A stretch of 64,000 bases of DNA from DUZB01 sp963747555 (GTDB taxonomy: Bacteria; Desulfobacterota; DSM-4660; Desulfatiglandales; Desulfatiglandaceae), in NCBI GenBank assembly GCA_963747555.1, contig CAVVFZ010000008.1, positions 46,658-110,657 of the forward strand, given 5' to 3'. Positions 63,712 through 64,000 of the stretch are shown here, in pieces. The translations under genes were made by a program, and so were the position numbers. Every line of letters starts with the position of its first letter. Positions within the stretch are counted from its first letter, which is position 1. The notes beneath the pieces are model-generated. The model made no database searches. It was not told where the DNA came from and saw only the letters and a list, made by a program, of their open reading frames with translations.

Positions 63712-63811
63712 GACTCTGAAGGGAGAGGATTGTAATGGAGAGGACGGACAAGAGGCTTGCGGTCAGTGGGCTAATTTTTCAATTTTGTCCCTGGCTTTTC
63801 CGGGGTCGCTT

Positions 63812-64000
63812 ATGGCATGGTTTCTCCGTGCAAGAATGGTGGAAAACCACATTCTAAATGCATCCATTTTGGACTCCTTCGAGAAGATGGCAAGATTTCG
63901 AAATATTATTGTACGCGATTATGAAAAAATCGATCCTGAGATCATTATTGGGATTTTAAGAAATAATCTTCGCGATTTTGAAGAATTCAAGGTGTCGATT
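63812..64000 (+). pseudogene. HepT-type HEPN protein fragment, cut by the right edge
   Basis: From ATG 63812 or 63836 the frame reads SILDSFEKMARFRNIIVRDY and continues EKIDPEIIIGILRN to the edge. This is the C-terminal half of HepT; the N-terminal half is absent or not recognisable. In the RNxxVHxY motif the histidine is replaced by arginine (VRDY), which should abolish RNase activity. It is closely related to the remnant at 60740-60864. Whether it is a shortened gene or a pseudogene cannot be settled without the bases to the right. Confidence 0.55.

Noticed and set aside
1..64000. CRISPR arrays, rRNA genes, prophage or origin of replication
   Set aside because: No regularly spaced repeats, no rRNA signature, no phage structural genes and no DnaA-box cluster were seen.

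Overview
The window is a stretch of bacterial chromosome from an anaerobic Gram-negative bacterium, most likely of the Desulfobacterota (former Deltaproteobacteria). The evidence is the electron-bifurcating NfnAB pair, the style of the EF-Tu and RNA polymerase sequences, a DUF4301 gene, and a sigma-54 response regulator. I cannot name a genus from sequence alone. About 85% of the window is conserved housekeeping DNA. The last 4-5 kb are accessory.

Layout. 1-7377 (minus strand): ftsH, folP, coaX, ldcA and mfd, a tightly packed cell-maintenance operon that leaves the window at the left edge. 7663-15552 (plus): a DUF4301 gene, cvpA, mazG, mtgA, a PAS/HAMP histidine kinase with a degenerate ATP-binding domain, plsC, an exported LolA-like protein and an HNH protein. 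15526-20681 (minus): a SAM hydrolase gene, a non-coding stretch with a nested palindromic element, then two YkgJ-type cysteine-cluster proteins upstream of nfnA and nfnB. 20836-22056: ndk, a small membrane protein and a possible 54-57 residue small ORF.

22099-53658 (plus) is the translation and transcription super-cluster. It reads tRNA-Thr/Tyr/Gly/Thr, tufA, rpmG, tRNA-Trp, secE, nusG, rplKAJL, rpoBC, rpsLG, tufB, then the S10, spc and alpha operons from rpsJ to rplQ. fusA is missing from its usual place between rpsG and tuf, and adk and map are missing between secY and infA. 53692-56076 is a pyrBC operon behind what looks like a translation-coupled attenuator. It overlaps a sigma-54 response regulator. 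A winged-helix regulator with a decayed nucleotidyltransferase domain follows, with a perfect palindrome beside its start, then a MltD-like lytic transglycosylase. 59840-64000 is a small defence or toxin-antitoxin island: two apparently intact nucleotidyltransferase/HEPN pairs, two decayed MntA/HepT remnants and one IS1634-like insertion sequence with recognisable ends.

At least six genes, including the essential rpoB, need a one-base frame change to be read through. Most changes lie in or beside short homopolymers, so sequencing or assembly indels are the simplest explanation. The most interesting biology is the pyr leader, the wHTH/pseudo-nucleotidyltransferase regulator with its operator, the layered MNT/HEPN island, the nested palindrome at 16.4 kb, and the acidic tail on RNA polymerase alpha.
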